DNA from: Molossus alvarezi
Lineage: Eukaryota; Chordata; Mammalia; Chiroptera; Molossidae
DNA length: 64,000 nt
Reading direction: 5' to 3'
NCBI GenBank assembly: GCA_037176705.1
Contig: CM073907.1
Coordinates: 15,407,001-15,471,000, forward strand
The notes below the pieces were generated by a model. The model saw nothing but the letters and a program-made list of their open reading frames with translations, searched no databases and was not told the DNA's origin. How positions within the stretch are numbered: position 1 is the first letter of the stretch; the number at the start of each line of letters is the position of its first letter. A program made the translations under genes and the position numbers. Of this stretch, positions 39,491 through 52,359 are shown one piece after another.

Positions 39491-42400
39491 TTTAATTTTT
39501 GGTATCTTTCCTTGTTTCATATTATTTTATTTGTTTATTTTTTATTTGTTTGTGTTACAGATGTTTCTCATTTATTTTCCCCATGACACCTCCTCCCCTT
39601 CCCCTTGTCACATCCCCAGCTTTGTTGTCTATGTTCATTGGTCATGCATACATGCATGTAAGTTCTGTGATTTATCTCTTTTCCCCAAAACCCCCTCCTC
39701 AGAGACTTGTCAGTCTGTACCCCACTTCTATGTTTCTGGGTTAATTTTGTTCAGCAGTTTGTTTAGTTCATTATATTCCACAAAATAAGTGAGATCATGT
39801 GGTATTTGTGTTTCTTTGATTTGCTTGTTTCACTTAGAAAAATATTCTCTAGGCCCTTCCATGCCATCACAAAGGATGAAAGATTTTTCTTTCTTACAGC
39901 TGCATAGTATTCCATTCTGTACATGCACCAGGAATTTTTAATCCACTCATCTACTGATGGACACTTGGATTGTTTCTAGATCTTAGCTATTGTAAATAGT
40001 GCAGCTATGAACATAGGGGTACATATATTCTTTTGGATTGGTGTTTAAGAGTATATTCCTAGAAGTGAGATCACTAAATAAAATAGCAATTCAATTTTTT
40101 ACTTTTTCAGGTAACATTATTGTATTTTCCACAGTGGCTGCACCAATCTGGATTCTACCCAACAGTGTACTAGAGTCCTCTTTTCTTCACATCCTCACCA
40201 ACACTTGTTTGATGATTTGTTGATGGCGGCCATTCTGAGAGATGTGAGGTGGTACCACATGGTTGTTTTAATTTGCATCTCTTTGATGATTAGTGATGTT
40301 GAGCATTTCTTCATATGCCTCTTGGCCATTTGTATGTCCTGTTTGGAGAGGTATCTATTTAGGTCCACTGCCCATTTCTTAATTGGGTTCTTTGTCTTCC
40401 TATTGTTGAGTTTTATAAGGACTTCATATATTTAGGAAATTAACCCTTATCTGCTATATCATGGGCGATTATGGTCTTCCAGATAGTAGGATCTCTTTCC
40501 ATTTCGATGGTTGTTTCTTTTGCTGTGCAGACGCTTTTCAGTTTGATGTACTCCAATGTGTTGATTTATTTTTATTTTTATTTTTATTTTTATTTTTTGG
40601 TGTGTATGTGTCTGTTGCCTTAAGTGTTGTATCAGTGAAAATTCTGCTCTCTATGTCTGAAAATTTGTTGTCTGTACTTTCTTCTAGGATTTGTATAAAT
40701 TCACAAGGTACATTTAAGTATTTTATCCATTTCAAGTTTATTCTCATGTATGCTGTAAATTGGTGGTCTAGCTTCATTTTATTTTGCAAGTAGCAGTCCA
40801 ATTTTTCCAAAACCATTTATTGAAGAGACTGTCTTGACTCCACTGTATGTTCTTCCCACCTTTGTGAATTGTTAATTGAGCATATTTTCTCGGGTCAATT
40901 TCTGGGTTTTCTATTCTGTTGCATTTATCTATGTGCCTGTTCCTGTGTCAGTACCAGGCTTATTTTTATTACAGTGGCTTTGTGGTATAACCTGAAATCT
41001 GGTAATGTGACCCTCCTCCTTTGTTCTTTTTCAAGATTTGTGTGGCTACTGGGGTAATTTTTAGTTTTATATAAACTTTTGGAGTGTTTGTTCTAGTTCT
41101 GTGTAGTAGGTGTTGGTATTTTGGTCAGGATTGCATTGAATGTATAGATTGCTTTTGGTAGTAGGGACATTTTAATGATGTTAATTTTTCCATTCCATGA
41201 ACAAGGTATATGCTTTCAATTTTTTATATCTCCCTTCACTTCTGATTGCAATGATTTGTTGTCATCTGTGAAGAGGTACTTTACTTCTTTAGTGAAGTTT
41301 ATTCCTAGGTATTTTAATTTCTTGTACTATGGTGGTAAATGAAATTGATTTTTTAGTTTTTCTTTCTGTGATTTCATCTTTGGTGTATAAAAATACCATC
41401 AATTTCTTGACATTAATTTTGCATCCTACCATTTTGCCAATTTCATTTATTAAGTCTAGTAGATTTTTGTTGGAGTCTTTAGGGTTTTCTTTGTACCATA
41501 TTATGTCATTTACATATAATGACAGTTTCACTTCTTCCTTTTCAATTTGGATACCCTTTATTTTTTCTTCATGTCTAATTGCTGTGTCTAAGACTTCCAG
41601 TTCTATGTTAAATAAGAGTGGCAAAAGTGGGCATCCCTGTCTTGTTCTCTTTATTAAGGGGAATGCCTTGTTTTTGTCCATTTAGTATGGTGTTGGCTAT
41701 GTTTTTCATATGTGGCTTTTATTATATGGTGATATGATCCCTCTATTCCCACATTGCTGATCGTTTTTATCAGAAATGGGTGCAGGATTTTGTTGAATAC
41801 TTTTTTTTTTTTTTAGCATATATTGATATGATCATATGGTTTTTATCTTTTATTTTGTTTAAGCGATGTAGCACATTTATTGATTTGCCCATATTGTACC
41901 AATCTTGAGAGCCTGGAATGTAACCCACTTGGTCATGATGTATGATGTGTTTTATGTATTGCTGGATTTGATTTGCTAATATTTTGTTAAGAATTTTGGC
42001 ATGTGTGTTAATCAGGAATATTGGCCTGTAGTTTTCTTTGGTTTGTAGTGTCTTTATCTGTTTTGGGAATTACGATTATGTTGGCCTCATAGAGTGTGTT
42101 TGGAAGCGTTCCATCTTCTTGGTTTTCTTGAAATAATTTTAGAAGGATGGATGTTAGTTTTTTGAATGTTCAGTAAAACTCCCCCATGAAGCTGTCCGAG
42201 CCTGGGCTTTTGTTTGCTGGGAGATTTGTGGTTATACCTTCAATTTTCTTAGTTGTGATTGGTCTGTTCAAGTTTTCTATCTCTTCCCCATTCAGTTCTG
42301 GGAGATTATGTATTCCTAGAAATTTGTCCTTTTGTTCATCTTTTGAATTATTTTTAGTCTGTATTTTGACTATTTGTGCTGTGATCTTTGCTGTTCATTT

Positions 42401-43497
42401 CCTACTACTTACTCTTGTTTTGTTTTGTTTTTTCTGTTTGTTTGTTTCTAGTTTTTTAAGTTCTGATGTAAGATAGTCAATTAGAAATTCTAGTTTCCTG
42501 AGGTAGACATGTATGGTATAAACTTCCCTATCAGGACTACTTTCACTGAATCCCATTGATTTAGCTCTGCTATCTTATTTAATCCATTTCACCAATCTCT
42601 TCTCCTGTAGAATATCTTGTTCTTTCATTTGGGACTTGTTTTTTTGTTTCACCATTGTGGCTGTCTCAGTGGGTTTTAGAGCCTGCCCAATTTTCCTTGT
42701 GGGTGTTGGTGTTTTTCTGGTGTGGCTCCCTTTTCTGGTTTGGATAAGTGTGAAAGAATGTGTGTTAAACACTACTCTCAAGGATTATTTTCCTTGGTAG
42801 ATTGGAAGGCCAAGAAAATGTTCATTTATCCTCTAGCTTTTTCCTGACAGTCATTCGTCTCACATACTTGATGAACCTCAATTTGTAGCCCTCAGATGTA
42901 TAAAAAATTCCTTAGGTATAAGAGGATTTCCAGAGGGTGGGACACTTGATTTCTGTCAGACAGTATAAGGTAATGAGCCTCAATTTGCATTTTCAGGTCA
43001 GCCTGGTGGTGTTGAATTCCTGAGGCAGGGGCCATTGCTTCTCTCAAGGCTCTGAGAAGAAGCTCCTTGAATAAGGTGGCTGCTGTTGTATGAAGGATTG
43101 ATAACAGCACATAACTCCCAGTGTCCTTTCCTCCATTTCTTTTCTGAACCAAGAGCCCTAGACTCTATCCTCCCATTTTCACTATAGTTAGCCTTCCCTC
43201 TGCTGGAGCACAAGGTAAATGGATGTACTTGATTTTGTGCTATTTAAAACCCGTGCTCTTTAAGCTAAAGTAGCCTTCAGCTATTGTTTGTTGGCCCCCA
43301 GCCTGCTCTATCACACCTTTACAGTTTCTACCAAGCTCAATTTGGCATCCTCTTTCTGTCTTTAGTTATACAGGTTCTCTCAGCTGTTTTTAGTTGGTTT
43401 TTCCCAATGTTGTGTTTTTATTTTCATTGTAGTTTCAGTTTGGTTGTCGGAGGAGGTTTGGTAGCTTTCATTTACTCCACTGCCATTTTCCCTTCCC
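39491..43497 (-). mobile_element. L1 type X, first unit of the tandem array
   Basis: The 3' end lies around 39500-39555 (GTTACAGATGTTTCTC), with an ORF2 stop near 39771. The 3' UTR resembles the L1 at 28003 more than the other two tandem units, so the left part may have a separate history. ORF2 reads to about 42560 and lacks the EN-RT linker near 42345 (type X mark). At about 42562 the sequence jumps from GAATCCCATTGATTTAG to CTCTGCTATCTTATTTAATC, losing about 1.15 kb (endonuclease and nearly all ORF1) relative to the next unit. The 5' UTR ends TGCCATTTTCCC near 43497. Confidence 0.87.
41289..41681 (-). pseudogene. L1 ORF2 fragment with ruined RT active site
   Basis: An open stretch of 130 codons from [20 protein letters not shown] to KIPRNKLH covers RT motifs B to D. 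The active-site box that reads YADD in related copies is YVND here (GTAAATGAC in sense), so the first catalytic Asp is lost. Being open for 130 codons yet catalytically dead, it shows that frame length alone is a poor guide to activity here. Confidence 0.87.
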
Positions 43498-43690
43498 TTT
43501 AATGTTTTATAAAATTTTATTTTTGTAATAATACTGAATCACTAAATATAAATACATATGATTTCTTCAACCTCTTCATGACATCCCAAATATAAAATCA
43601 CAAATAGAAAACTGAGGTCCTGAGAGAAGACACATGAGAATTCAGGGTAAAAAGAGCTCAAAATCCACATTTCTGTATACATTGGTCATG
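43498..43690. repeat. Tandem-unit flank, copy 1
   Basis: Low-copy sequence following the L1 5' end: AATGTTTTATAAAATTTTA, AACCTCTTCATGACATCCC, AAACTGAGGTCCTGAGAGAA, ending near CATTGGTCATGATCTGAAAC. The same sequence recurs at 48899-49105 and 54310-54515. It is not L1 or VES; AAACTGAGG..CTGAGAGAAG faintly recalls an ancient MIR, which I cannot confirm. Confidence 0.85.
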
Positions 43691-43905
43691 ATCTGAAACA
43701 CCCCATATCTATCTATATTTATGTTTATGTCTATATACATATCGATATCGATGTCCACATCTATATCTATATCTATATCATCTCTCTATATCTATATCTA
43801 TATCTATCTATATCTATATCTATACATAATCTATATCATCTGTGTTTACCTATCTAATCTATCTATATCATTTATATTTATATCTATATGGTAATTTATT
43901 TATGT
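43691..43905. repeat. (CTATAT)n/(TATC)n microsatellite, copy 1
   Basis: About 200 bases of CTATAT, CTATC and ATATCATCT words, following flank copy 1 and running into the poly(A) side of the next L1. Equivalents lie at 49106-49230 and 54516-54672. Confidence 0.9.
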
Positions 43906-44954
43906 TATTATTATTAATTTATTTATTTATTGACTTTTGTTCTAGATGTTTCTGTGTTTCCCCCTAATCATTCTTCCTCCCCCTCGCTCCCTGCCCTTTC
44001 TCCAGCTTTTGGTCTATGTCCATTGTTCATGCATACATGCATATAAGTTCTGGGGTTTATCTCTCCCTCACTCCCCCCTGTTGTGGGGATTGTCAGTCTG
44101 TACCCCACTTCAAGGTCTTTGGGACTACCCCATTCCTCAGACTGTTACTTTCATTATATTCCACAGATAAGTGATATCATATAATACTTTCCTATCTCTG
44201 TTTGGCTTGTTTTACTTAGGATAATACTTTCCAGGTCCCTCCATGTTGTCACAAAGGATAAGAGACCTTTCTTTCTTAGAATTGCATAGTACTCCATTGT
44301 GTATATGTACCACAGCTTTTTTATCCATTCATCTACTGATAAAAATTTGGGCTGTTTCCAAATCTTAACCATTGTAAATAGTGCTGCTATGAACATGGGG
44401 GTACATATATTCTTTATGATTGGTGTTTCTGGCTTCTTATGGTATATTCCTAGAAGTGGGATCACTGGGTCAAATGGAAGTTTAATTTTTACATTTCTGA
44501 GGTAACACCATATTGTTTTCCATAGTGGCTGCACCAGTCTGCATTCCCACCAGCAGTGTACTGGAGTCCCCTTTCTCCACACCCTCTCCAAGACTTGTTG
44601 TTTGATGATTTTTGATGGCAGCCATTCTGACAGGTGTGAGGTGATATCTCATTGTTGTTTTAATTTGCCTCTCTCTGATGATTAATGATGTTGAGCATTT
44701 CTTCATATGTCTCTTAGCCATTTGTATGTCCTGTTTGGAGAGGTGTCTATTTAGTTCCTCTGCCCATTTCTTAATTGGGTTCTTAGTCTTCCTATGGTTG
44801 AGTTTTATAAGCACTCTATATATTTACATATTAATCCTTATCTGATGCAACATTGGCAATTATGGTCTTCCACATAGTAGGATCCCTTTCCATTTTTATG
44901 GTTGTTTCTTTTGTTGTGCAGAAGCTTTTCACTTTGATGTAGTCCCAGTGGTTA

Positions 44955-44958
<4 letters not shown>

Positions 44959-44989
<31 letters not shown>
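44959..44989. repeat. (TG)n microsatellite inside L1
   Basis: About 15 TG units at the ORF2 position where related copies have GGTGTGTATGTGTCTG. A shorter TG run lies at the matching place in the third unit (50257-50272). Confidence 0.9.
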
Positions 44990-44990
<1 letters not shown>

Positions 44991-45144
44991 TGTTGCCTTA
45001 GGTGTTGTATCAGTGAAAATTCTTCTATGTCTGAAATTTTGTTGCCTGAACTTTCTTTTAGAATTTTTATGGATTCACGAGTTACATTTAAATATTTTAT
45101 CCATTTTGAGTTTATTCTCACGTATGGTGTAAATTGTTGGTCTA

Positions 45145-45147
<3 letters not shown>

Positions 45148-45184
<37 letters not shown>
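45148..45184. repeat. (TA)n microsatellite inside L1
   Basis: About 18 TA units replacing the T-run found in sibling copies (CTAGCTTCATTTTTT). It is present only in the second tandem unit, so it arose after duplication. Confidence 0.9.
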
Positions 45185-45187
<3 letters not shown>

Positions 45188-47199
45188 TTGCAATTGGCTG
45201 CCCAATATTTCCTAAATCGTTTATTGAAGAGACAGTCCTGATTCCACTGTATGTTGTAGGCAACTTTGTCAAAAGTTAATTGAGCATATTGTCTCGGGTC
45301 AATTTCTGGCTTCTCTATTCTGTTGCATTGATCTATCTGCCTGTTCCTGTGCCAGTACTAGGCTTATTTTTATTACAGTGGCTTTGTGGTATAACCTGAA
45401 ATCTGGTAATGTGATCCCTTCTTTTTCTTCTTTTTCAAGATTTCTGTGGCTACTAGGGGTCATCTTTAGTTTCATATAAACTTTTGGAGTGTTTGTTCTA
45501 GTTCTGTGAAGTAAGTCACTGTTATTTTGGTGAGGATTGTATTGAATGTATAGATTGCTTTGTTAATTCTTTCATTCCATGAACAAGGTATATGCTTTCA
45601 CCTGTTAATATCTTCCTCCACTTCTAATTTCAATGACATGTAGTTATCTGTGAAGTTTATTCCTAGGTATTTTAATTTATTTTTTGCTGTGATGGTAAAT
45701 GGAATTGATTTTTTAGTTTTTCTTTCTGTGATTTCAACTTTGGTGTATAAAAATGCTATCAATTTCTCGACATTAATTTTGTATCTTGTCACTTTGCCAA
45801 ACTCTTTTATTAAGTCTAATAGATTTTTGATGGAGTCTTTAGGGTTTCTATATACCATATTATATCATCTGCATATAATGACAGTTTCACTTCCTCCTTT
45901 CCAGTTTGGATCCCTTTTATTTTTTCTTCTTGTCTAATTACTGTGTCTAAGACTTCCAGTACTGTGTTCAATAAGAGTGGTATAAGTGGCATCCCTGTCT
46001 TGTTCTCATTTATGCTTTTTGTTTTTGCCCATTGAGTATATTGTAACCTTTATTATATTGCAATAAGACCCCCTATTCCCACATTGATGTGATCATATGG
46101 TTTTTTCTTTTATTTAGCTTATGCGATGTATCACATTTATTGATTTGCACATATTGTACCATCCTTGAGTGCCTGGAGTGTAACACACTTGATTATAATG
46201 AATAATGTGTTTGATGTATTTGCTAATATTTTGTTAAGAATTTTGGCATCTTTGGTAATCAGGGATATTGGCCCGTAGTTTTCTTTTGTTTGTAATGTCT
46301 TTATCTGATTTGGGAATTAAGATTATGCTAGCTTCCTAGAGTGTGTTTGAAAGTGTTATATCTTCCGGGATTTTTTGAAAGAGTTTGAGAAGAATGGGTG
46401 TTAGTTTTTTGTATGTTCAATATAACTTCCCCGTGAAGCCGTCTGAGCCTTGGCCTTTGTTTGCTGGGAGATTCTTGATTATATCTTCAGTTTTCATAGT
46501 TGTGATTGGTCTGTTCAAGTTTTCAATCTCTTCCCAGTTCAGCGCTGGGGGATTATGTATTTATAGAAATTTGTCCATTTGTTTATCTTTTGAATTATTT
46601 TTAGTCTCCATGTTGTTTATTTATGCACTGATCTTTGCTATTCATTTCCATCTACTTTCTCTGTGTTTTTGTTGTTGTTTGTTTGTTTTGTTTTCTTTCT
46701 AGTTCTTTAAAGTTCTGATGTGAGATAGTCAATTAGAAAATCTAGTTTCCTGAGATAGACATGTATGGTGTAAACTTTCCTATCAGGACTCGTTTCATTG
46801 AATCCCATTGATTTAGTGTTGTTGTGTGTTCATTTTCATTGGTCTCTATGAAGTTTTTAATTTTTTCTTGATCTCCTTGTGAACCTATTCATTGTTTAAT
46901 AACATGCTGTGTAGTCTTAATGTGTAGTCATGTTTTTGTATAATTCATTTCTAGTTTCCCATCTCTTTACTGTCTACCTATGTAAGGCTTTTGTTGTGAG
47001 TTGGGTCCCTTCTGAACAATATATATATATGAGCTATGCATTCTTATCTATTCAGCTACTCTGTGTCTTTTCATGCGAATGTTTAATCTATTTGTGTTTA
47101 AGACAATTATTGATATGTACTTATTTATTGCAATTTTTATTTATTATGGTTACATTTCTCTTCCTATTTACTCTGCTTATTGCAGCTTCCCTTTTCACA

Positions 47200-48055
47200 T
47201 TTCTTAGAGAGCTGGTTGTTGCTAACATATTCTATTAGCCTTTTGTCTGGGAAGCTCTTCCTCTATTTCACCTTCTATTTTCAATGATAGTTGTGCTTGA
47301 TAGAGTCATCTTGGATTCAGATCCGTGTTTTTCCTAACCTTAATCACTTCATGACTTTCTCCTCTGTCCAGTAGTGTTTTTGTTGAGCATTCAGCTGATA
47401 AGGTTATGTGCATTTCTTTGTGGGTCATCTGTTGCTTATCTCTTGCCATGTTTCAAATTCTATTTCTCTCTTTAATTTTGGCCTGTTAACTATTATGTGT
47501 CTCGATGTGGACCTCTTTGGATTCTTCAAAGTTGAAGCTCTTTGTGCTTCTTGAAGATATGTGCCATTTTTCTTCACCAAGTTATGAGTGTTTTCTGACA
47601 TGATTTCTTCAAATATATTCTCTATCCCTTGCTCATTTTCTTCTTTTCCTGGAACTTCTATGATGTGTGTGCTATTGTGTTTCATGGTGTCCCACAGTTC
47701 TCTTAGGCTTTCTGTTTTGTAATTGTTTGATTCCTTTTGGTTCTCTTATTGGGTGATATTTTGTACCCTGTCTTCTAATTCACTGATCTAATCCTTGGCT
47801 TTCTCTGACCTGCTTTTTATTCCTTCCAATGTGTTCTTTATATCTGCTATTTCATTATTTATTTCCAGTTTGTTCATTTTCAACGTTTCTTTATCTTCAA
47901 TCATGCTGTTGAGCTCATTACTTACGTTGTTGAGCTTCCTCATAGTATTACTCCTAATTCTAGCTCCGATATCTTGTTTAATCCATTTCACTTATCTCTT
48001 GTCCTGTAGAATATCTTATTCTTTCATTTGGGACTTGATTTTTTTGTTTCACCGT
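47200..48055 (-). pseudogene. L1 ORF1 remnant, type X
   Basis: Pieces read MKHNSTHIIEVPGKEENEQG, IENIFEEIMSEN, EAQRASTLKNPKRSTSRHII and KREIEFETWQEISN (47425-47685). The helix LNNVSNELNSMIEDKETLKM then EINNEIADIKNTLEGIKSR (47788-47991) fits the N-terminal coiled coil. The start probably lies at about 48050 (VKQKNKSQMKE-like codons). A stop and a frame change between the two pieces break it. Confidence 0.85.
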
Positions 48056-48898
48056 TGTGGCTGTCTCAGTGTGTTTTAGAGCCTGCCAAATTTTCCCTGT
48101 GGGTGTTGGTGTTTTTCTGGTTGTGGCTCCCTTTACTGGGTTTGGATAACTGTGAAGTAACCCATGTTAAACACTACTCTCAAGGATTATTTTCCTCAGT
48201 ATATTGGAAGGCCACAAAAATGTTCATTTATACTCTAGCTTTTTTTTGGCAGCCATTGGTCTCATTAACTTCATGAACCTCAATTTGTAACCCTCAAATG
48301 TATGAAAAATTTCTTAGGTATAAGAGGATTTCCAGAGGGTGGGACACTTGATTTCTGTCAGACAGTATAAGGTAATGAGCCTCAATTTGCATTTTCAGGT
48401 CAGCCTGGTGGTGTTGAATTCCTGAGGCAGAGGCTATTGCTTCTCCCAAGGCTCTGAGAAGAATCTCCTTGAATAAGGTGGCTGCTATTCTATGAAGGAT
48501 TGATAACAGCACAAATCTCCCAGTGTCCTTCCGTCCAGTTGTTTTCTGAACCAAGCGTCCTGGACTCTCTCCTCACATTTTCACTGCAGTCAGCCCTCCC
48601 TCTGCTGGAGCTCAAGGTAACTAAATGTACTTGATTTTGTGCTGTTTAAAACCCCTGCCTTCTCAGCTGAAGCAGTCTTCCGCTATTGTTTGTGGGCCCC
48701 CAGCCTGCTCTGTCACACCTCGACAGTTTCTACCAGGCTCAATTTGGCACCCTCTTTCTGTCCCTGGTTATACAGGTTCTCTCAACTGTTTGGAGTTGGT
48801 TTTTCCCAATTTTGTGTCTTTGTTTTTGTTGTAGTTTCAGTTTGGTTGTTGGATGAGGTTTGTGAGCTTTCATTTACTCCACTGCCATGTTCCCTTCC

Positions 48899-49105
48899 AC
48901 TTAATATTTTATGAAATATTATCCTGGTAATAATACTGAATCACCAATATTAGTACTTATTATTTCTTCAACCTCTTCATGACATCCCAAATAAAGAAAT
49001 TCAGAAATAGAAAACTGAGGCCCTGAGAGAAGACACATGAGGAGTCAGGGGAAAGAGACTCAAAATCCTCATTTCTGGACACATTGGTAGTGATCTGAAA
49101 CAATG
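48899..49105. repeat. Tandem-unit flank, copy 2
   Basis: Same low-copy sequence as 43498-43690: TTAATATTTTATGAAATATT, CAACCTCTTCATGACATCCC, AAACTGAGGCCCTGAGAGAA, TGATCTGAAACAATGCATAT. Differences are scattered single bases and short indels. Confidence 0.88.
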
Positions 49106-49230
49106 CATATCTGTCTATATCTATATCTATATCATTCATATCTATCTATATCTATACCTAATCTATTTTTATCATCTGTGTCTATATCTAATCTATTTAT
49201 ATCTCCTATATTTATATTTATATAGTTATT
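49106..49230. repeat. (CTATAT)n/(TATC)n microsatellite, copy 2
   Basis: Shorter equivalent of 43691-43905, with the same ATCTATTTTTATCATC and ATTTATATTTATAT words before the next L1 3' end. Confidence 0.88.
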
Positions 49231-52200
49231 TATTTTTCATTATTAATTAATTCATTTAGTTTTGTTCCAGAGGTTTCTCCTTTTCCCCCCACTCCTTCCG
49301 CCTCGACCTCCCTCCCTGCCTTGTCTCCAGTTTTTTTGTCCATGTGCACTGTTCATGCTTACATGCATATAAATTCTGTGTTTTATCTCTCCCTCACAAC
49401 CCCCTCTTCTGGGGATTGTCGGTCTGTACCCCACTTCTATGTCTTTGGGACTACCCCATTCCTCAGACTGTTACTTTCATTATATTCCACAGATAGGTGA
49501 CATCATATGATACTTTCCTTTCTCTGTTCGGCTTGTTTCACTTAGAAAAATACTTTCCAGTTCCCTCGATGTCGTCACAATGGATAAGAGATCTTTCTTT
49601 CTTATAGCTGCATAGTACTCCGTTGTGTATATGTACCACGGGCTTTTTTTATCCATTTGTCTACTGATGAAACTTTGAGCTTTTTCTAGATCTTAGCTAT
49701 TGTAAATTGTGCTGCTATGAACATAGGGGTAGGGTACATTCCTAGAATTGGGATCACTGGGTCAAATGGAAGTTCAATTTTTACTTTTTTGAGGTAACAC
49801 CATATTGTTTTCCATTGTGGCTGCACCAGTCTCCATTCCCTCCAGCAGTGTACTGGAATCCCCTTTCTCCACATCCTCGCCAAGACTTGTTGGATGATTT
49901 GTTGATGGCGGCCATTCTGACAGGTGTGAGGTGATATCTCATTGTTGTTTTAATTTGCATCTCTCTCTGATAATTAGTGATGTGGAGCATTTCTTTATAT
50001 ATTACTTAGCCATTTATTTGTCCTGTTTGGAGAGGTGTCTATTCAGCTCCTCTGCCCATTTCTTAATTTGGTTCTTTGTCTTCATATTGTTGAGGTTTTG
50101 TAAGCATTCTATATATTTTGGAAATTTACCCTTAACTGCTGAATCATTGGTGATTATGGTCTTTGAAATAGTAGGATCCCTTTTTGTTTTGATGGTTGTT
50201 TCTTTTGCTGTGCAGAATCTTTTCAGTTTGATGTAGTACCATGTGTTCAATTATTTGTGTGTGTGTGTGTATGTGTCTGTTGTCTTAAGTGTTGTATCAA
50301 TGAAAATTCTTCTAAGTCTGAATTTTTTTTGCCTGCACATCTTCTAGTATTTTTGTGGATTCACGAGTTACATTTAAGTATTTTATCCATTATGAGTATA
50401 TTCTCATATATAGTGTAAGTTGGTGGTCTAGCTTCATTATTTATTTTTTTTTGCAAGTAGCTGTCAAATTTTTCCAACACCGTTTATTGAAGAGACTCTC
50501 CTGACTCCACTTTATGTTCTTGCCAACACTGTCAAAAGTTAATTTAGCATATTATCTGGGGTCAATTTATATGTTCTCTATTCTGTTGCATTGATTGATC
50601 TTCCTGTTCCTGTGCCAGTTCCAGTCTTATTTTTATTACAGTGGCTTAGTGGTATAACCTGAAATCTGGTAATGTGATCCCTCCTACTTTCTTCTTCTTT
50701 TTCAAGATTTTTGTGGCTATTTGGGGTCTTTTTATTTATTTGCTGTGATGCTAAATGGGATTGAGTTTTTAGTTTCTGTTTCTGTGATTTCATCTTTGGT
50801 GTATAAAAATGCCATCAATTTCTTGACCTTAATTTTGTATCCTGCCACTTTGCCAAATTCATTTATTAAGTCTAGTGGATTTTTGTTGGAGTCTTTAGGG
50901 TTTTCTGTGTACCATATTATGTCATCTACCTATTATGACAGTTTTACTTCCTCATTTCCTATTTGGATCCCTTTTATGTTTACTTCTTGTCTAATTGCTG
51001 TGTCTAAGACTTCAGTACTATGTTCAATAAGAGTGGCAAAAGTGGGCATCCCTGTCTTGTTCCCACTCATAAGGGGAATGCATTTTATTTTTGCCCATTG
51101 AATATGTTGTTGGCTGTGTTTTCCATTTGTGGCCTTTATTATATTGCAATATGACCCCCTATTCCAACATTGCTGAGCATTTTTATCAGAAATGGGTGCT
51201 TGATTTTGTTGAATGCTTTTTTAGCATATATTGATATGATCGTTTGTTTTTTTTCTTTTATTTTGTTTATGCGATGTGTCACATTTATTGATTTGCACAT
51301 ATTGTACCATCCTTGAGTGCCTGGAAGGTAACCCACTTTGTCATGGTGAATAATGTGTTTGATGTATTTCTGGATTTGATTTGCTAGTATTTTGTTAAGA
51401 ATTTTGGCATCTGTGTTAATCAAAAATATTGGCCTGTAGTTTTCTTTTGTTAGTAGTTTCTTTATCTAGTTAAGATTATGCTGGCCTCATAAAGTGAGTT
51501 TGGAAGTGTTCCATTTTCTTGGATTTTTTGAAAGAGTTTGAGAAGAATGGATGTTAGTTCTGTGAATGTTCAGGAAAACTTTCCCGTGAAGCCGTCTGAG
51601 CCTGGGCTTTTGTTTGCTGGGAGATTCTTGATCATATGTTCAATTTTCTTAGTTGTGATTGGTCTGTTCAAGTTTTCTATTTCTTCCCCATTCAGTTGTG
51701 GGAGACTATGTATTTCTAGAAATTTGTCCATTTGTTCATCTTTTGAATTTTTTGTAGTCTCTATATTGTCTCTTTCTGCTCTGATCTTTGCTATTCATTT
51801 CCTACTACTTACTCTGAATTTTTTTGTTGTTGTTGTTATTGTTTGTTTGTTTGTTTTGTTTTCTTTCTAGTTTTCTCAATTCTGATGTGAGATAGTCAAT
51901 TAGAAAATCTAGTTTCCTGAGGTAGACATGTATGGTATAAACTTCCCTATCAGGACTACTTTACTGAATGCCATTGATTTTGTGTTGTTGTGTGTTCATT
52001 TTCATTGGTTTCCATGTAGTTTTTAATTTTTTTTTATCTCCTTTTGAACCCATTCATTGTTTAATAACATGCTATTTAGTCTTTATGTGTGGAAGTGTTT
52101 TTGTAAATTTCTTTGTAATTCATTTCCAGTTTCTCATCTCTTCACTTTCAACCTATGTAAGGCTTTTGTTGTGAGTTGGGTCTCTTCTAAACAACATATA

Positions 52201-52359
52201 TATGAGCTATGGATTCCTATCTATTCAGCTTCTCTTTGTCTTTTGATGGGAGTATTTAACCTATTTGTGTTTAAGGCAATTATTTTATGTACTTATTTAT
52301 TGCAATTTTCATTAATATGGTTACATTTCTCTTCCTATTTCTTCTGCTTATTACAGCAC

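Larger units (their letters stand above)
44154..47130 (-). pseudogene. L1 ORF2 remnant, type X, YADD kept
   Basis: The C-terminal 145 codons are open (44154-44591): [52 protein letters not shown], ending ISLICGI. The RT box at about 45868-45890 reads LYADDI with both catalytic Asp codons. The thumb and motif region 45598-45858 is open ([20 protein letters not shown]). The endonuclease segment with GDFN and SDHN is absent, and frame changes separate the pieces. Confidence 0.87.
43906..48898 (-). mobile_element. L1 type X, second unit of the tandem array
   Basis: The 3' end lies around 43910-43945 (TTATTGACTTTTGTTCTAG), ORF2 stop at 44154-44156, ORF2 to about 47130, ORF1 about 47200-48055, 5' UTR to CCACTGCCATGTTCCC at about 48898. 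It shows both type X deletions: linker at about 46600 and endonuclease core at about 46950 (ATTCATTTCTAG joined to TTTCCCATCTC). Private changes are a TG run (44959-44989) and a TA run (45148-45184). It lacks the VES found in the third unit. Confidence 0.9.
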
